Origin: an uncultured Parabacteroides sp.
GTDB lineage: Bacteria > Bacteroidota > Bacteroidia > Bacteroidales > Tannerellaceae
Length of the DNA stretch: 35,449 nt
Direction of reading: 5' to 3'
NCBI GenBank assembly: GCA_944325355.1
Contig: CALUZS010000019.1
Span: 1 to 35,449 of the forward strand
In this document: positions 16,461-26,035 of the stretch, one piece after another
Layout: each line of letters begins with the position of its first letter
How positions within the stretch are numbered: position 1 is the stretch's first letter
Made by a program: the position numbers and the translations under genes
Notes under the pieces: model-generated
Told to the model about the DNA's origin: nothing
The model's database searches: none
Seen by the model: the letters and a program-made list of their open reading frames with translations, nothing else

Positions 16461-17341
16461 TTTTCCCGGTAAAAATTCAATACGCCTGGACGCATTTCGT
16501 TTTCGATGTAAAGGAAGTTTGGGCGTATGCTTGTCTCAAAGCCGTTCTCTGCGCATATCTTTTGAATGACTTCTTTGTCGTCTTTCCGATGATACAGGCA
16601 GACTGCACCGGATACGTCGGCCTGTTTTAATAACTGTTGTGCGCCTTTAAGCGCCTTTCGTTCGTATCCTTCAATATCCATCTTCAGGAAGAACCGTTTG
16701 CCGGATGCCGTTTCTTGGAAGTAGCGGTCCAGTGTGATGTAATCGCCTTCGTCTGTGTCGCTGACGTATTTGCGTACGATGGTGATTTTTTCTTTCCACG
16801 GTGCGAAAGTGGCTTCTAATGCTTCGATCCACTCTTCATCGCATTCGAACAGGTAAGCGTGAGAAATCTGTTCGATAGCGTTCAAGGTAAAGATACCTTC
16901 TGCGGCACCGATATCCAGCAGGATTTTTCCTTTCAGTTCATCGTATGTATTTATGTAGCAATGGGCGGAACGTTTGTCTTGTTCGATCAAGAGGTGTTTG
17001 TATGTCCATTGTGTATAATCCCGCATATTTCGTTTGAAGTATAGCCGTTTGCCTTGATGGACAACATAGGGCAATCCGTTCGTCCCGATTGCAACGGGGT
17101 ATGTCCGGATGTCGTATTCCCGTCTCCAGCGGTAAGGGTAAGGCGAGATCCCGTTTTCCCCCAATGCGGCATACGCTTTTTCCTCTTCGGTGCGCGGAGG
17201 GGTAAAGAGGTATTTTATCCGATATTTTTTGTATCGGATAAATTCTTTAGGGGATTTCAACAGGCAAAGTAGGTCTTTAAGGAAAAACCAATAAAGGAAT
17301 TTCTTGAAAACTTGGATTTTTTTGTTTTCTGATACAGGCAT
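16454..17341 (-). CDS. FkbM-family methyltransferase
   Basis: The 295-residue protein has a class I S-adenosylmethionine-dependent methyltransferase fold. LLDIGAAEGIFTL (141-153) is the SAM-binding motif I. KMDIEGYERKALKGAQ (220-235) is the FkbM-family hallmark. I start it at ATG 17341; a TTG at 17371 lies within the promoter (-33 TTTG 17388-17385, -7 TATAATTTTA 17366-17357, minus strand) and cannot be the start. The N-terminal 60 residues are basic and hydrophobic. FkbM enzymes often methylate sugars or secondary metabolites, but the target is unknown. The gene is convergent with the GH3-like gene and divergent from cysS. Confidence 0.85.
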   Translation of the reverse strand: MPVSENKKIQVFKKFLYWFFLKDLLCLLKSPKEFIRYKKYRIKYLFTPPRTEEEKAYAALGENGISPYPYRWRREYDIRTYPVAIGTNGLPYVVHQGKRLYFKRNMRDYTQWTYKHLLIEQDKRSAHCYINTYDELKGKILLDIGAAEGIFTLNAIEQISHAYLFECDEEWIEALEATFAPWKEKITIVRKYVSDTDEGDYITLDRYFQETASGKRFFLKMDIEGYERKALKGAQQLLKQADVSGAVCLYHRKDDKEVIQKICAENGFETSIRPNFLYIENEMRPGVLNFYREKK

Positions 17342-17356
17342 ATTTGAATAGGTTTT

Positions 17357-17388
17357 TAAAATTATACACAAGCAATATTGGAACCAAA
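17357..17388 (-). promoter_or_regulatory. Promoter of the FkbM gene
   Basis: On the minus strand, TTTG (17388-17385) and TATAATTTTA (17366-17357) are separated by 18 bases, close to the Bacteroidetes pattern. The leader is about 10 bases long. Confidence 0.55.
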
Positions 17389-17478
17389 AGTAAAGAAAAA
17401 ATCAGAACTTGGCATATAGGTCCCCAACATCTATTACGTAAATCTATGCTTTTCGGCGGTTTTTCCACAGATTTTGCG

Positions 17479-17486
17479 TAAGTTTG
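17479..17486 (+). promoter_or_regulatory. Promoter -7 box of cysS
   Basis: TAAGTTTG fits the TAnnTTTG consensus and would start RNA near 17493, 24 bases before the cysS ATG. The -33 element is not clear. Confidence 0.5.
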
Positions 17487-17516
17487 CTACCGGAAATTTA
17501 CGAAACATCAAATAAT

Positions 17517-18989
17517 ATGGAACATCCTTTGTATATTTATAATACGTTATCGCGGAAAAAGGAGCAATTCGTTCCGTTTCATGCACCTCATGTGGGCATG
17601 TATGTGTGTGGACCTACCGTTTACGGAGACGCTCATTTAGGACATGCCCGTCCAGCGATTACTTTCGATTTGCTTTTCCGTTACCTGAAACATCTCGGTT
17701 ACAAGGTGCGTTATGTTCGAAACATAACGGATGTAGGTCATTTGGAGCACGATGCCGATGAAGGGGAAGACAAGATTGCAAAGAAAGCGAAGCTGGAACA
17801 ATTGGAACCGATGGAGGTAGTCCAATATTATGTGACACGCTACCATCGTACAATGGATGCGTTGAATGTCTTGCCACCGAGTATTGAACCGATGGCGAGC
17901 GGACACATTATCGAACAGATTGAGCTGGTAAAAAAAATCCTGGAGAACGGGTATGCCTATGAAAGCAAAGGCTCGGTCTATTTCGATGTTGAAAAATATA
18001 ACAAAGACCATCATTATGGCGTGCTTTCCGGCAGGAATATCGAGGATTTGCTGAATACTACACGTGAGTTGGACGGTCAGTCGGAAAAACGCAATCCGAT
18101 AGACTTTGCTTTGTGGAAATGCGCTCAACCTGAACATATCATGCGTTGGCCTTCACCTTGGAGTAATGGTTTCCCGGGATGGCATTGCGAATGTACGGCA
18201 ATGGGTAAGAAGTATTTGGGAGAACATTTTGATATTCATGGCGGCGGTATGGATTTGATTTTTCCACATCATGAATGTGAGATAGCGCAGGCGGTGGCGT
18301 CTCAAGGTGATGATATGGTCCATTATTGGATGCATAATAATATGATTACGATAAATGGGCAGAAGATGGGGAAATCGTTGGGTAATTTCATTACGTTGGA
18401 TGAGTTCTTTACGGGAAAACATGCGTTATTGACACAGGCGTATTCCGCCATGACAATACGTTTCTTTATTTTGCAGGCACATTACCGCAGTACCGTTGAT
18501 TTCAGCAACGACGCTTTGCAGGCTGCAGAAAAGGGACTTGCCCGTTTGATGGAAGCTTATCGTCATTTGTTGAAACTGACTCCGTCGGAAACGACAACGG
18601 TTGATGTGAAGGATTTGAGACAGAAATGCTATGATGCGCTGAACGATGATTTGAATTCTCCTATTGTTATCTCTCATTTGTTTGATGCGACACGCGCGAT
18701 TAATTCGGTACATAATGGGAAAGCTTCGATTTCGGCATCCGATTTGGATGAGTTGAAAGCCGTTTTTCATCTGTTCCTTTTTGATATATTGGGACTGAAG
18801 GATGAGATGAGCGAAGGCGATAGCAGTATAGATGCTTTTGGGAAAGCGGTCGATTTGCTGTTGTCGATCCGACAACAGGCAAAAGCCGATAAAGATTGGG
18901 CTACGTCCGATAAAATACGGAACGAACTTATCTCTTACGGCTTTACCATCAAAGATACGAAAGATGGGTCGGAATGGTCTTTGAATTAA
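17517..18989 (+). CDS. cysS: Cysteinyl-tRNA synthetase
   Basis: This class I enzyme charges tRNA-Cys. I start it at ATG 17517 (490 residues); an in-frame TTG at 17484 lies in the promoter box. The zinc ligand Cys31 is in YVCGPTVY, the HIGH motif reads HLGH (40-43), the second zinc Cys group is in WHCECTAMG with the PHHECEIA segment downstream, and KMSKS reads KMGKS (283-287). The DALR/anticodon-binding region fills the C-terminus. It heads a run of plus-strand genes with short gaps. The GH32 gene begins 58 bases after its stop with no visible terminator. Confidence 0.97.
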   Translation: MEHPLYIYNTLSRKKEQFVPFHAPHVGMYVCGPTVYGDAHLGHARPAITFDLLFRYLKHLGYKVRYVRNITDVGHLEHDADEGEDKIAKKAKLEQLEPMEVVQYYVTRYHRTMDALNVLPPSIEPMASGHIIEQIELVKKILENGYAYESKGSVYFDVEKYNKDHHYGVLSGRNIEDLLNTTRELDGQSEKRNPIDFALWKCAQPEHIMRWPSPWSNGFPGWHCECTAMGKKYLGEHFDIHGGGMDLIFPHHECEIAQAVASQGDDMVHYWMHNNMITINGQKMGKSLGNFITLDEFFTGKHALLTQAYSAMTIRFFILQAHYRSTVDFSNDALQAAEKGLARLMEAYRHLLKLTPSETTTVDVKDLRQKCYDALNDDLNSPIVISHLFDATRAINSVHNGKASISASDLDELKAVFHLFLFDILGLKDEMSEGDSSIDAFGKAVDLLLSIRQQAKADKDWATSDKIRNELISYGFTIKDTKDGSEWSLN

Positions 18990-19047
18990 GTGTATCAGCG
19001 ATATTGTTTGATTTGTCTATAAATTGTTTTCGAGCGACTGGCAGATT

Positions 19048-20700
19048 ATGAATACATATATATATAAATGTATTGGAATGATAGGAATAACCTTATGCTG
19101 TACGATGAATCTGCATGCAGGGGATATTTCCATTAAAATAGATAAACGGTATTTGAACTTTCCGATTTCCGGACAAACAGAGCGTAAACAGATGACGTTC
19201 TCTGTGAAAGGGCTACCGGACTTGACCGTGAACATACGTCTGGCATCAGGCAGTGCCGATTATTGGGTATTCCGTGATGTGTCGGAATTGAAAGGAAAAA
19301 CGTTGACCATCCGTTACAATGGCGAGGATGCTGCCTTGAAACAGATTTACCAGTCTGATGAAATTGCAGGGCAGGATAGCCTGTATAGAGAACAAAATCG
19401 TCCACAGTTCCATTATACAACGCGCAGGGGATGGGTAAACGACCCGAACGGGCTGGTCTATTATGACGGAGAATACCATCTTTTTTACCAGCATAATCCA
19501 TATGAACGGGAATGGGAGAACATGCATTGGGGGCATGCGGTGAGCCGTGATTTGGTGCATTGGCAGGAACTGCCCGTTGTATTGTGTCCTGATGAGCATG
19601 GAACCATTTTCTCAGGCTCAGCGGTAATCGATTATGAGAATACTTCCAGTTTCGGAAGCAAGAAGAATCCTCCGATGGTTGCGATATATACTTATTCACA
19701 CCCGGATGGACAGACACAGGGGATTGCTTATAGCCTTGACAAAGGACGTACGTTTACAAAGTACGAGAAGAATCCTGTAATCAATTCTACCCGGAAGTGG
19801 AACAGCCATGATACGCGTGACCCGAAAGTCTTTTGGTATGACCCGAATAAGGAGTGGGTTATGGTATTGAACGAGCGCAACGGGCATAGCATTTATACTT
19901 CGGAGAATTTGAAGGAATGGACATATCGTAGCCATGTAACCGGATTTTGGGAATGCCCGGAGCTGTTTGAACTTCCGGTGGATGGCGACCCGAACAATAC
20001 GAAATGGGTAATGTATGGAGCTTCGGGAACGTATATGCTTGGGCAGTTTGACGGTCGTACCTTTACGCCGGAAGCAGGAAAATATTATTATACGAAAGGC
20101 TCGATTTATGCGGCGCAGACTTATAATAATATTCCGGAAGCCGACGGTCGCCGGATACAGCTGGGATGGGGACGCATATCCCATCAAGGAATGCCGTTTA
20201 ACGGAATGTACTTGTTGCCGACCGAGCTGAAATTGAAAACGACTAAAGATGGTGTCCGTTTGATCAGTATGCCTGTTAAGGAGACAGAGCAGCTGTTTCA
20301 TCAGGTGGAAAAGTGGAGCGACCTGACAGCCGATGATGCCAACCGGAAATTGGAAGCGTTTAGCCAGTCGGATTGCCTGCGGTTGCGTACGACTTTGAAA
20401 CTGACATACGCTACCGATGCAGGGCTGAGCCTTTTCGGTCAACGGATTATAGAGTATGATATGAACGGTACGCAATTGAATGGCGTTTTTTATTCGCCCC
20501 AAGATCCGACAAGTATGGAGCTGACAGCCGATATTTATATCGACCGGACGAGTATCGAGGTGTTTATCGATGGTGGCGTCTACTCATATTCAATGGATCG
20601 CCGGACGGATCGGAACGGTAATGAGGGATTCCGTTTCTGGGGAAACCAAATAGAGGTAAAGAGTTTGGAAGTATTCACCGTCGATTCCATTTGGAAATAG
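19048..20700 (+). CDS. GH32 glycoside hydrolase (exo-fructanase: levanase, inulinase or invertase)
   Basis: The 550-residue secreted beta-fructosidase has all three GH32 catalytic motifs: WVNDPNG (129-135, nucleophile Asp132), TRDPKV (256-261, transition-state stabiliser Asp258) and WECPELF (301-307, acid/base Glu302). A signal peptide covers about residues 1-24 (ending LHA). An extra domain of about 90 residues precedes the five-blade propeller, as in other Bacteroidetes members, and a beta-sandwich forms the C-terminus. I start at ATG 19048 rather than TTG 19024. It probably releases fructose from fructans or sucrose-type ends. No SusC/SusD pair, fructokinase or hybrid two-component sensor for fructan lies nearby. 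It sits between cysS and trmB. Confidence 0.92.
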   Translation: MNTYIYKCIGMIGITLCCTMNLHAGDISIKIDKRYLNFPISGQTERKQMTFSVKGLPDLTVNIRLASGSADYWVFRDVSELKGKTLTIRYNGEDAALKQIYQSDEIAGQDSLYREQNRPQFHYTTRRGWVNDPNGLVYYDGEYHLFYQHNPYEREWENMHWGHAVSRDLVHWQELPVVLCPDEHGTIFSGSAVIDYENTSSFGSKKNPPMVAIYTYSHPDGQTQGIAYSLDKGRTFTKYEKNPVINSTRKWNSHDTRDPKVFWYDPNKEWVMVLNERNGHSIYTSENLKEWTYRSHVTGFWECPELFELPVDGDPNNTKWVMYGASGTYMLGQFDGRTFTPEAGKYYYTKGSIYAAQTYNNIPEADGRRIQLGWGRISHQGMPFNGMYLLPTELKLKTTKDGVRLISMPVKETEQLFHQVEKWSDLTADDANRKLEAFSQSDCLRLRTTLKLTYATDAGLSLFGQRIIEYDMNGTQLNGVFYSPQDPTSMELTADIYIDRTSIEVFIDGGVYSYSMDRRTDRNGNEGFRFWGNQIEVKSLEVFTVDSIWK

Positions 20701-20726
20701 TTGCATCAGTCGTAGAAATTTGCATT

Positions 20727-21485
20727 ATGGGAAAGAATAAATTGGCGAAGTTTGGAGAAATGGCGGAATTCCCGCATGTGTTCCAGTATCCTTTTCAAAA
20801 ACTGAAAGAGGACGGTTTCCCGATGAAGGGGCATTGGAACCGGGATTTTTTCAAGAATGAGAATCCTATTGTATTGGAATTGGGGTGCGGAAAAGGGGAA
20901 TATACGACCGGTCTCGGAGCCCTTTTCCCTGATAAAAACTTTATAGGTGTCGATATAAAGGGCGCCCGGATGTGGACCGGTGCGAAAGAGTCTTTGGAAA
21001 AAGGTATGGGAAATGTCGCTTTTTTGCGGACGAATATCGAACTGATTGCTCATTTTTTCGCACCGGGAGAAGTTTCCGAGATTTGGATAACTTTTCCTGA
21101 TCCTCAAATGAAGAAAGTTAATAAACGTTTGACGTCGACCCGTTTCATGAAACTTTACAGGGAGATTCTTACAACAGAAGGTATTATCCATTTGAAAACC
21201 GACAGTAATTTTCTTTATACATATACCTGTGCGATGGTATCGGCGAATGGATATAAAGTGCTGGTCAATACCGATGACTTATATCACAGCGGTCTGACTG
21301 ATAAATTGTTGTCGATTACGACTTATTACGAGCAACAGTGGCTTGACCGTGGAATCACTATCAAATATATTTCGTTTGTTTGTGAAGAACGGGAGTCGTT
21401 GGTTGAACCGGATATAGAGATTGAAATGGATTCTTACCGGAGTTTTAACCGGAGCAAGCGGAGTGCTTTGGCTTCTTCCAAATGA
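20727..21485 (+). CDS. trmB: tRNA (guanine-N7-)-methyltransferase
   Basis: This enzyme methylates G46 in the variable loop of tRNAs using SAM. I start it at ATG 20727 (252 residues), 26 bases after the GH32 stop; the in-frame start at 20691 overlaps GH32 and adds unrelated residues. [10 protein letters not shown] (51-60) is the SAM motif. The family signature [12 protein letters not shown] is near residues 130-141, where E. coli TrmB has the PDPW motif; here W is replaced by Q. The C-terminal tail is Ser/Arg/Lys-rich. Confidence 0.92.
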   Translation: MGKNKLAKFGEMAEFPHVFQYPFQKLKEDGFPMKGHWNRDFFKNENPIVLELGCGKGEYTTGLGALFPDKNFIGVDIKGARMWTGAKESLEKGMGNVAFLRTNIELIAHFFAPGEVSEIWITFPDPQMKKVNKRLTSTRFMKLYREILTTEGIIHLKTDSNFLYTYTCAMVSANGYKVLVNTDDLYHSGLTDKLLSITTYYEQQWLDRGITIKYISFVCEERESLVEPDIEIEMDSYRSFNRSKRSALASSK

Positions 21486-21519
21486 TTAATGAAATAGAAT
21501 ATTAAAAAGAAAAATATAT

Positions 21520-22632
21520 ATGACACTTTATCCACAATTGATAATAGATGCTTTGAAAACGGTGCGTTATCCGGGTACGGGAAAAGATATCGTGAGTATG
21601 GGCATGGTTGAAGATAACATCCGGATTGACGGGATGAATGTTACCTTTTCTCTGATTTTTGACAAACCGAACGATCCGTTTATCCGTTCAGTTGTGAAGG
21701 CAGCCGAGACTGCTGTGCTGACGTATGTCAGCCCTGAAGTAAATATCCGGAATAATATAACTGTGAAAGCAAAGCAATTGGCGAGACCTGAACCGGATAA
21801 GCTGTTGCCGCAGGTGAAGAATATCATTGCTGTTTCATCGGGCAAAGGGGGCGTCGGAAAAAGTACTGTGGCTGCAAATTTGGCAGTGGCTCTTGCCCGG
21901 CTCGGTTATAAAGTTGGTTTGCTTGATGCCGATATATTCGGACCTTCCCAACCTAAAATGTTTGATTTGGAAGAGGCTCGTCCGTACATGGTTGAGGTAG
22001 AAGGACGGGATTTGATTGAACCTGTGGAAAATTATGGTGTGAAGTTGCTCTCGATAGGCTTCTTTATAAATAAGGAGGATGCTGTTCTTTGGCGGGGAGC
22101 GATGGCAAGTAATGCGCTAAAGCAACTTATCGGTGATGCCAACTGGGGCGATTTGGATTATTTCCTTATTGATTTGCCACCGGGAACAAGTGATATTCAT
22201 TTGACGATGGTGCAGACGTTGGCTATTACAGGAGCGGTTGTGGTCAGCACACCGCAGGAGGTGGCTCTTGCTGATGCCCGTAAAGGTATAAATATGTTTC
22301 TGGGTGAGAAGGTGAACGTTCCGGTGCTCGGTCTGATTGAGAATATGGCATGGTTTACGCCTGCGGAATTGCCTCAGAACCGCTATTATCTGTTCGGAAA
22401 GGACGGATGCAAGCATTTGGCAGAACAGCTCAATATCCCGTTGCTGGGCCAAATTCCTATCGTGCAGAGTATTTGTGAAGGGGGAGATGCCGGCAAACCT
22501 GTTGCGCTCGATACTGATACGGTGAGTGGACAAGCCTTCAGGGATTTGGCAACGAACCTGATTGAACAGGTTGCTTACCGGAACGAACATTTAGCGCCGA
22601 CCCAGCGGGTGCATGTTACCAAAGGAAAATAG
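21520..22632 (+). CDS. mrp: Mrp/ApbC-family P-loop ATPase, iron-sulfur cluster carrier
   Basis: The 370-residue protein of the Mrp/NBP35 family carries iron-sulfur clusters to target proteins. An N-terminal MIP18-type (DUF59) domain covers about residues 1-85. The deviant Walker A GKGGVGKST (108-116) is followed by LLDADIFGPSQP and the Walker B-like YFLIDLPPGTSD. The CxxC cluster-binding pair found in E. coli Mrp after the ENM segment is absent; the sequence there reads ENMAWFTPAELPQ, and only single cysteines (DGCKHL, SICEGG) follow. This may be a lineage feature. It lies 34 bases after trmB. Confidence 0.9.
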   Translation: MTLYPQLIIDALKTVRYPGTGKDIVSMGMVEDNIRIDGMNVTFSLIFDKPNDPFIRSVVKAAETAVLTYVSPEVNIRNNITVKAKQLARPEPDKLLPQVKNIIAVSSGKGGVGKSTVAANLAVALARLGYKVGLLDADIFGPSQPKMFDLEEARPYMVEVEGRDLIEPVENYGVKLLSIGFFINKEDAVLWRGAMASNALKQLIGDANWGDLDYFLIDLPPGTSDIHLTMVQTLAITGAVVVSTPQEVALADARKGINMFLGEKVNVPVLGLIENMAWFTPAELPQNRYYLFGKDGCKHLAEQLNIPLLGQIPIVQSICEGGDAGKPVALDTDTVSGQAFRDLATNLIEQVAYRNEHLAPTQRVHVTKGK

Positions 22633-22689
22633 TCAGCTCATTCCGTTTTGTTCTTGAAATGGTTGTTGCTAACATCAAATATTTTAAAC

Positions 22690-24108
22690 ATGAAAAAGAA
22701 TTTGAATATAAAACCTTTTATGGACGAGGATTTTCTGTTGGAAAATCCCGTTGCCCATGACCTTTATTTTTGCTTTGCAGAAAGAAAACCGATTATCGAT
22801 TACCATTGTCATTTGGATCCGAAAGTTATTGCAGAAAACAAGTCATTCCGTTCGATTACGGATTTGTGGTTAAGTGGGGATCATTATAAATGGCGGGCAA
22901 TGCGGACGAATGGTGTAGCGGAAGAGTTTTGTACCGGAAAGGCTTCCGACTGGGAAAAATTTTCCAAATGGGCGGAGACGGTTCCTTATACTTTGCGGAA
23001 TCCGTTGTTTCATTGGACGCATCTCGAACTGAAGACAGCTTTTGGTATAAACGAACTGTTGTCTCCGGAAACTGCTCCGGAAATTTATGAAAGGTGTAAT
23101 GAATTGTTGCAATTGCCGGAATATACGCCGCGAGAATTGATGAAACGTTTCAGGGTAGAAGTCGTTTGTACAACGGATGATCCAATAGATTCGTTAGAAT
23201 ATCACAGGCAAATCAAAGAAAGTGGATTCTCTGTCAAGGTCCTGCCGGCATGGAGACCGGACAAAGTGCTGGGAGTAGAAAATCCTATGGCATTCCGTTC
23301 TTACGTGGAGAGACTTTCAGATGTAAGTAATGTGTCGGTTTCGTCGTTTACCGATTTGGTTGATGCTCTGAAGCGGAGACATGATTTTTTTCATTCCAAT
23401 GGTTGTAAATTGTCTGATCATGGGATTTCCGAGTTTTATGCAGAAGATTATACAGAAGCGCAGGTCGGTGCGATTTTCAACAAAGTATATGGCGGAAAGG
23501 AGTTGACCCGAGAGGAGAATTGTGTGTTTAAATCGGCCATGCTTACGATATTGGCAGAGATGGATTACGAGAGAGGTTGGGTACAGCAATATCATTATGG
23601 CCCTATCCGGAATAATAACAGCCGGATGTTCCGGTCGGTGGGTGTCGATGCGGGATTTGATTCCATCGGAGAATTTAATACGGCGTCATCAATGGCTAAA
23701 TTTTTAGACCGTTTGGATGCGAAGGGGAAATTGGCAAAGACAATCCTTTATAATTTGAATCCGGCAGCCAACGAGATGGTGGGAACGATGATTGGAAACT
23801 TTCAGGATGGTTCCGTGCCGGGGAAAATCCAGTGGGGAGCCGGTTGGTGGTTTATGGACCAGAAGATGGGGATAGAAAATCATTTGAATACGCTTTCTGC
23901 ATTAGGATTGTTGAGTCGTTTTGTGGGGATGCTTACGGATTCAAGAAGTTTCTTGTCGTATCCTCGTCATGAATATTTCCGCAGAATATTATGTAATTTG
24001 ATTGGCTCGGATGTGGAAAAAGGAGAATTGCCCGACGACAGGAATTTGTTGGGTAGAATGGTTGAGGATATATGTTATAATAATGCAAAGAACTATTTTG
24101 AATTTTAG
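22690..24108 (+). CDS. uxaC: Glucuronate isomerase (uronate isomerase)
   Basis: This enzyme converts D-glucuronate to fructuronate and D-galacturonate to tagaturonate. The 472-residue amidohydrolase-fold protein starts KPFMDEDFLLEN, as family members do, and carries the metal-binding DYHCHLDP (37-44). I start at ATG 22690; the TTG at 22648 adds unrelated residues. Its stop is three bases from the hexuronate transporter gene, a clear pair. The next enzymes (uxaB or uxuB, uxaA or uxuA, kdgK, kdgA) are not in the window. The gap from mrp (57 bases) has no terminator and no clear promoter. Confidence 0.95.
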   Translation: MKKNLNIKPFMDEDFLLENPVAHDLYFCFAERKPIIDYHCHLDPKVIAENKSFRSITDLWLSGDHYKWRAMRTNGVAEEFCTGKASDWEKFSKWAETVPYTLRNPLFHWTHLELKTAFGINELLSPETAPEIYERCNELLQLPEYTPRELMKRFRVEVVCTTDDPIDSLEYHRQIKESGFSVKVLPAWRPDKVLGVENPMAFRSYVERLSDVSNVSVSSFTDLVDALKRRHDFFHSNGCKLSDHGISEFYAEDYTEAQVGAIFNKVYGGKELTREENCVFKSAMLTILAEMDYERGWVQQYHYGPIRNNNSRMFRSVGVDAGFDSIGEFNTASSMAKFLDRLDAKGKLAKTILYNLNPAANEMVGTMIGNFQDGSVPGKIQWGAGWWFMDQKMGIENHLNTLSALGLLSRFVGMLTDSRSFLSYPRHEYFRRILCNLIGSDVEKGELPDDRNLLGRMVEDICYNNAKNYFEF

Positions 24109-24111
24109 GAT

Positions 24112-25542
24112 ATGAATCAAGGAACTGGAATTATGACCCGTTACAGATGGGTTATTTGTGGAATGTTGTTCCTGGCAACAACAATAAATTATTTGGACCG
24201 GCAGGCATTGTCTTTAACCTGGGATGAGTTTATTAAGCCGGAGTTTCATTGGAATGAAGCGAATTACGCTACGATAACTTCTACTTTTATGCTGGTTTAT
24301 GCATTAGGAATGCTGTTTGCCGGCAGGTTTGTGGATTGGATGGGAACGAAAAAAGGGTATTTGTGGGCAATCGGTATCTGGTCTGCCGGTGCTTGTATGC
24401 ATACGTTTTGTGGAGTGCTGACAGAGATTCAGGTAGGAATGCACAGTGCCGCCGAATTAGTTCGGGCAACGGGCGATACCGCTGTCGTGATAGCAACGGT
24501 GAGTATGTATTATTTCTTGGCGGCTCGTTGTATTTTGGCAATAGGTGAAGCTGGGAATTTCCCGGCTGCTATAAAGGTTACTGCCGAGTATTTTCCTAAG
24601 AAAGATAGGGCGTATGCCACTTCTATTTTTAATGCTGGAGCTTCTATTGGGGCCTTGGTTGCTCCGTTGAGCATTCCTCCGTTGGCAAAATACTTTGGTT
24701 GGGAAATAACATTCATCATTATCGGAGGATTAGGATTTATCTGGATGTTCTTTTGGATATTTATGTATTCGTCTCCGGAGAAAAGTCGCTTTGTTAATGC
24801 GGAGGAGCTTCTGTATATCGAACAGGATAAACATGAAGTGGAAGATATTTCAGTAAGAGCGGAGGACAATAAGGTAAATGTTTTGAAGTGTTTCAAATAT
24901 CGGCAGGCTTGGGCATTCTTTTTAGGGAAATTCTTGACTGATGGTGTGTGGTGGTTCTTCCTGTTCTGGATTCCTTCTTACTTAAATACTCAGTTTGGTA
25001 TCAAAACTTCCGATGGAATTGGCATTCTGTTGATTTTTACGTTGTATGCAATTTCGATGTTGTCGATTTATGGCGGAAAGCTGCCGACAATCTTTATCAA
25101 CCGAAGCGGACAAAATCCCTATGAAGCGCGTATGCGTGCGATGCTTATTTTTGCATTTTTCCCTTTGTTGGTGTTGGTTGCTCAGCCGTTGGGTACATTG
25201 TCACCTTGGTATCCTGTTATTCTGATAGGAATTGGGTGTGCTGCCCACCAATCTTGGTCGGCAAACCTTTATTCAACGGTAGGGGACATGTTTCCAAAGA
25301 AAGCAATAGCTACGATTACAGGTATCGGAGGTATGGCAGGAGCGTTTGGTTCTATGATAGTCCAACGTGTTGCCGGTGATTTGTTTGTGTATGCGGGTGA
25401 AGTGCAGATGGAATTTTTAGGATTTGTCGGGAAACCGGCTGGTTACTTTATTATATTCTGTATATGTTCCGTTTCCTATTTGTTGGCATGGGTAGTGATA
25501 AAGTTGCTGGTGCCGAAATACAAACTGATTACAGATTTGTAA
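24112..25542 (+). CDS. exuT: MFS hexuronate transporter (ExuT-like)
   Basis: The 476-residue inner-membrane transporter of the anion:cation symporter branch of the major facilitator family probably takes up glucuronate and/or galacturonate. TINYLDRQALS (about residues 24-34) and LFAGRFVDWMGTKKG (64-78) are the TM1 and TM2-3 loop signatures. RCILAIGEAGNFPAAIK follows TM4 and is typical of ExuT. A segment of about 25 residues (about 102-130, GVLTEIQVGMHSAAELVRAT) is longer than in E. coli ExuT. Either ATG 24112 or ATG 24133 could be the start. The three-base spacing from uxaC supports the substrate call. A bidirectional terminator follows. Confidence 0.88.
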   Translation: MNQGTGIMTRYRWVICGMLFLATTINYLDRQALSLTWDEFIKPEFHWNEANYATITSTFMLVYALGMLFAGRFVDWMGTKKGYLWAIGIWSAGACMHTFCGVLTEIQVGMHSAAELVRATGDTAVVIATVSMYYFLAARCILAIGEAGNFPAAIKVTAEYFPKKDRAYATSIFNAGASIGALVAPLSIPPLAKYFGWEITFIIIGGLGFIWMFFWIFMYSSPEKSRFVNAEELLYIEQDKHEVEDISVRAEDNKVNVLKCFKYRQAWAFFLGKFLTDGVWWFFLFWIPSYLNTQFGIKTSDGIGILLIFTLYAISMLSIYGGKLPTIFINRSGQNPYEARMRAMLIFAFFPLLVLVAQPLGTLSPWYPVILIGIGCAAHQSWSANLYSTVGDMFPKKAIATITGIGGMAGAFGSMIVQRVAGDLFVYAGEVQMEFLGFVGKPAGYFIIFCICSVSYLLAWVVIKLLVPKYKLITDL

Positions 25543-25588
25543 GAAGGTAAGTTTGTTAACAATAAATAGATTTGAATGATTAAAAAAG

Positions 25589-25625
25589 AAAAACGATAAT
25601 CAGAAATTCTGATTATCGTTTTTTT
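25589..25625. terminator. Bidirectional terminator between exuT and tRNA-Pro
   Basis: A 15-pair stem (25589-25603 with 25609-25623, 5-base loop) has a T run on the plus strand (25619-25625) and another on the minus strand. It ends the exuT transcript and, from the other side, the tRNA. Confidence 0.9.
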
Positions 25626-25635
25626 AGTTGATTTG

Positions 25636-25712
25636 TGGTCGGGATGAGAAGACTCGAACTTCCGACCTCCACGTCCCGAACGTGGCGCGCTAGCCAACTG
25701 TGCTACATCCCG
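25636..25712 (-). tRNA. tRNA-Pro (anticodon CGG)
   Basis: The minus strand folds into a full cloverleaf: acceptor CGGGATG/CATCCCG, anticodon stem CCACG/CGTGG with loop TTCGGGA (anticodon CGG at bases 34-36), and T-arm GGAAG/CTTCT around TTCGAGT. A73 and the CCA end are encoded (25636-25639 complement). The D-stem has one mismatch, A12 opposite C23. It should read CCG codons. The body without CCA is 25639-25712 (74 bases). Confidence 0.95.
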
Positions 25713-25729
25713 TTTTTTTATTACGGGTG

Positions 25730-25759
25730 CAAAGTTATAAAACATTTTTGATATGACAA
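25730..25759 (-). promoter_or_regulatory. Promoter of tRNA-Pro
   Basis: On the minus strand, TTG (25759-25757) and TAACTTTG (25737-25730) are separated by 19 bases, a good Bacteroidetes promoter. RNA would start near 25723, about 10 bases before the tRNA. Confidence 0.7.
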
Positions 25760-25976
25760 GAGATATGCGGAATATTTTTTGATAAATGTTTGCTCGCCTA
25801 TCTTAATAGATTGCAGGTCATATGGTTTAATTGGTGCTATTTCTTTGTACTTAATGGAGTTTGCTATGTAGCATGCTTCGGATAATTTGAATTAAGCTTG
25901 TTCATATATGCGTTTCCTAACCAGATTTGAAACTTTTAATGTCAGAATTGAATGTTTTTATACGCTTTGTGGTTCT

Positions 25977-25984
25977 TACTTTTG
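25977..25984 (+). promoter_or_regulatory. Candidate promoter -7 box of the GH78 gene
   Basis: TACTTTTG fits TAnnTTTG, and a weak TTTT (25955-25958) is near the -33 position. RNA would start near 25991. Apart from this and the tRNA promoter, I see no feature in 25713-26035. Confidence 0.45.
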
Positions 25985-26035
25985 TTATAATGTTCTTAAA
26001 AAGCAAAATGTTAATATTAAAATAAGGTAAGTAGT

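Noticed and set aside
17342..17371. TTG start extending the FkbM gene by ten codons
   Set aside because: It lies in the promoter between the -33 and -7 boxes.
19696..20502. 268-codon frame antisense to the GH32 gene
   Set aside because: Shadow of the GH32 gene; no signal, domain or start context.
25476..25745. Minus-strand frame of 89 codons with the segment RDVAQLASAPRSGRGG
   Set aside because: It is the tRNA-Pro gene and its terminator read as protein, a well-known false gene.
25560..26035. tRNA-Pro as an integration site for a mobile element
   Set aside because: I found no integrase and no repeat of the tRNA 3' end in the flanking sequence.
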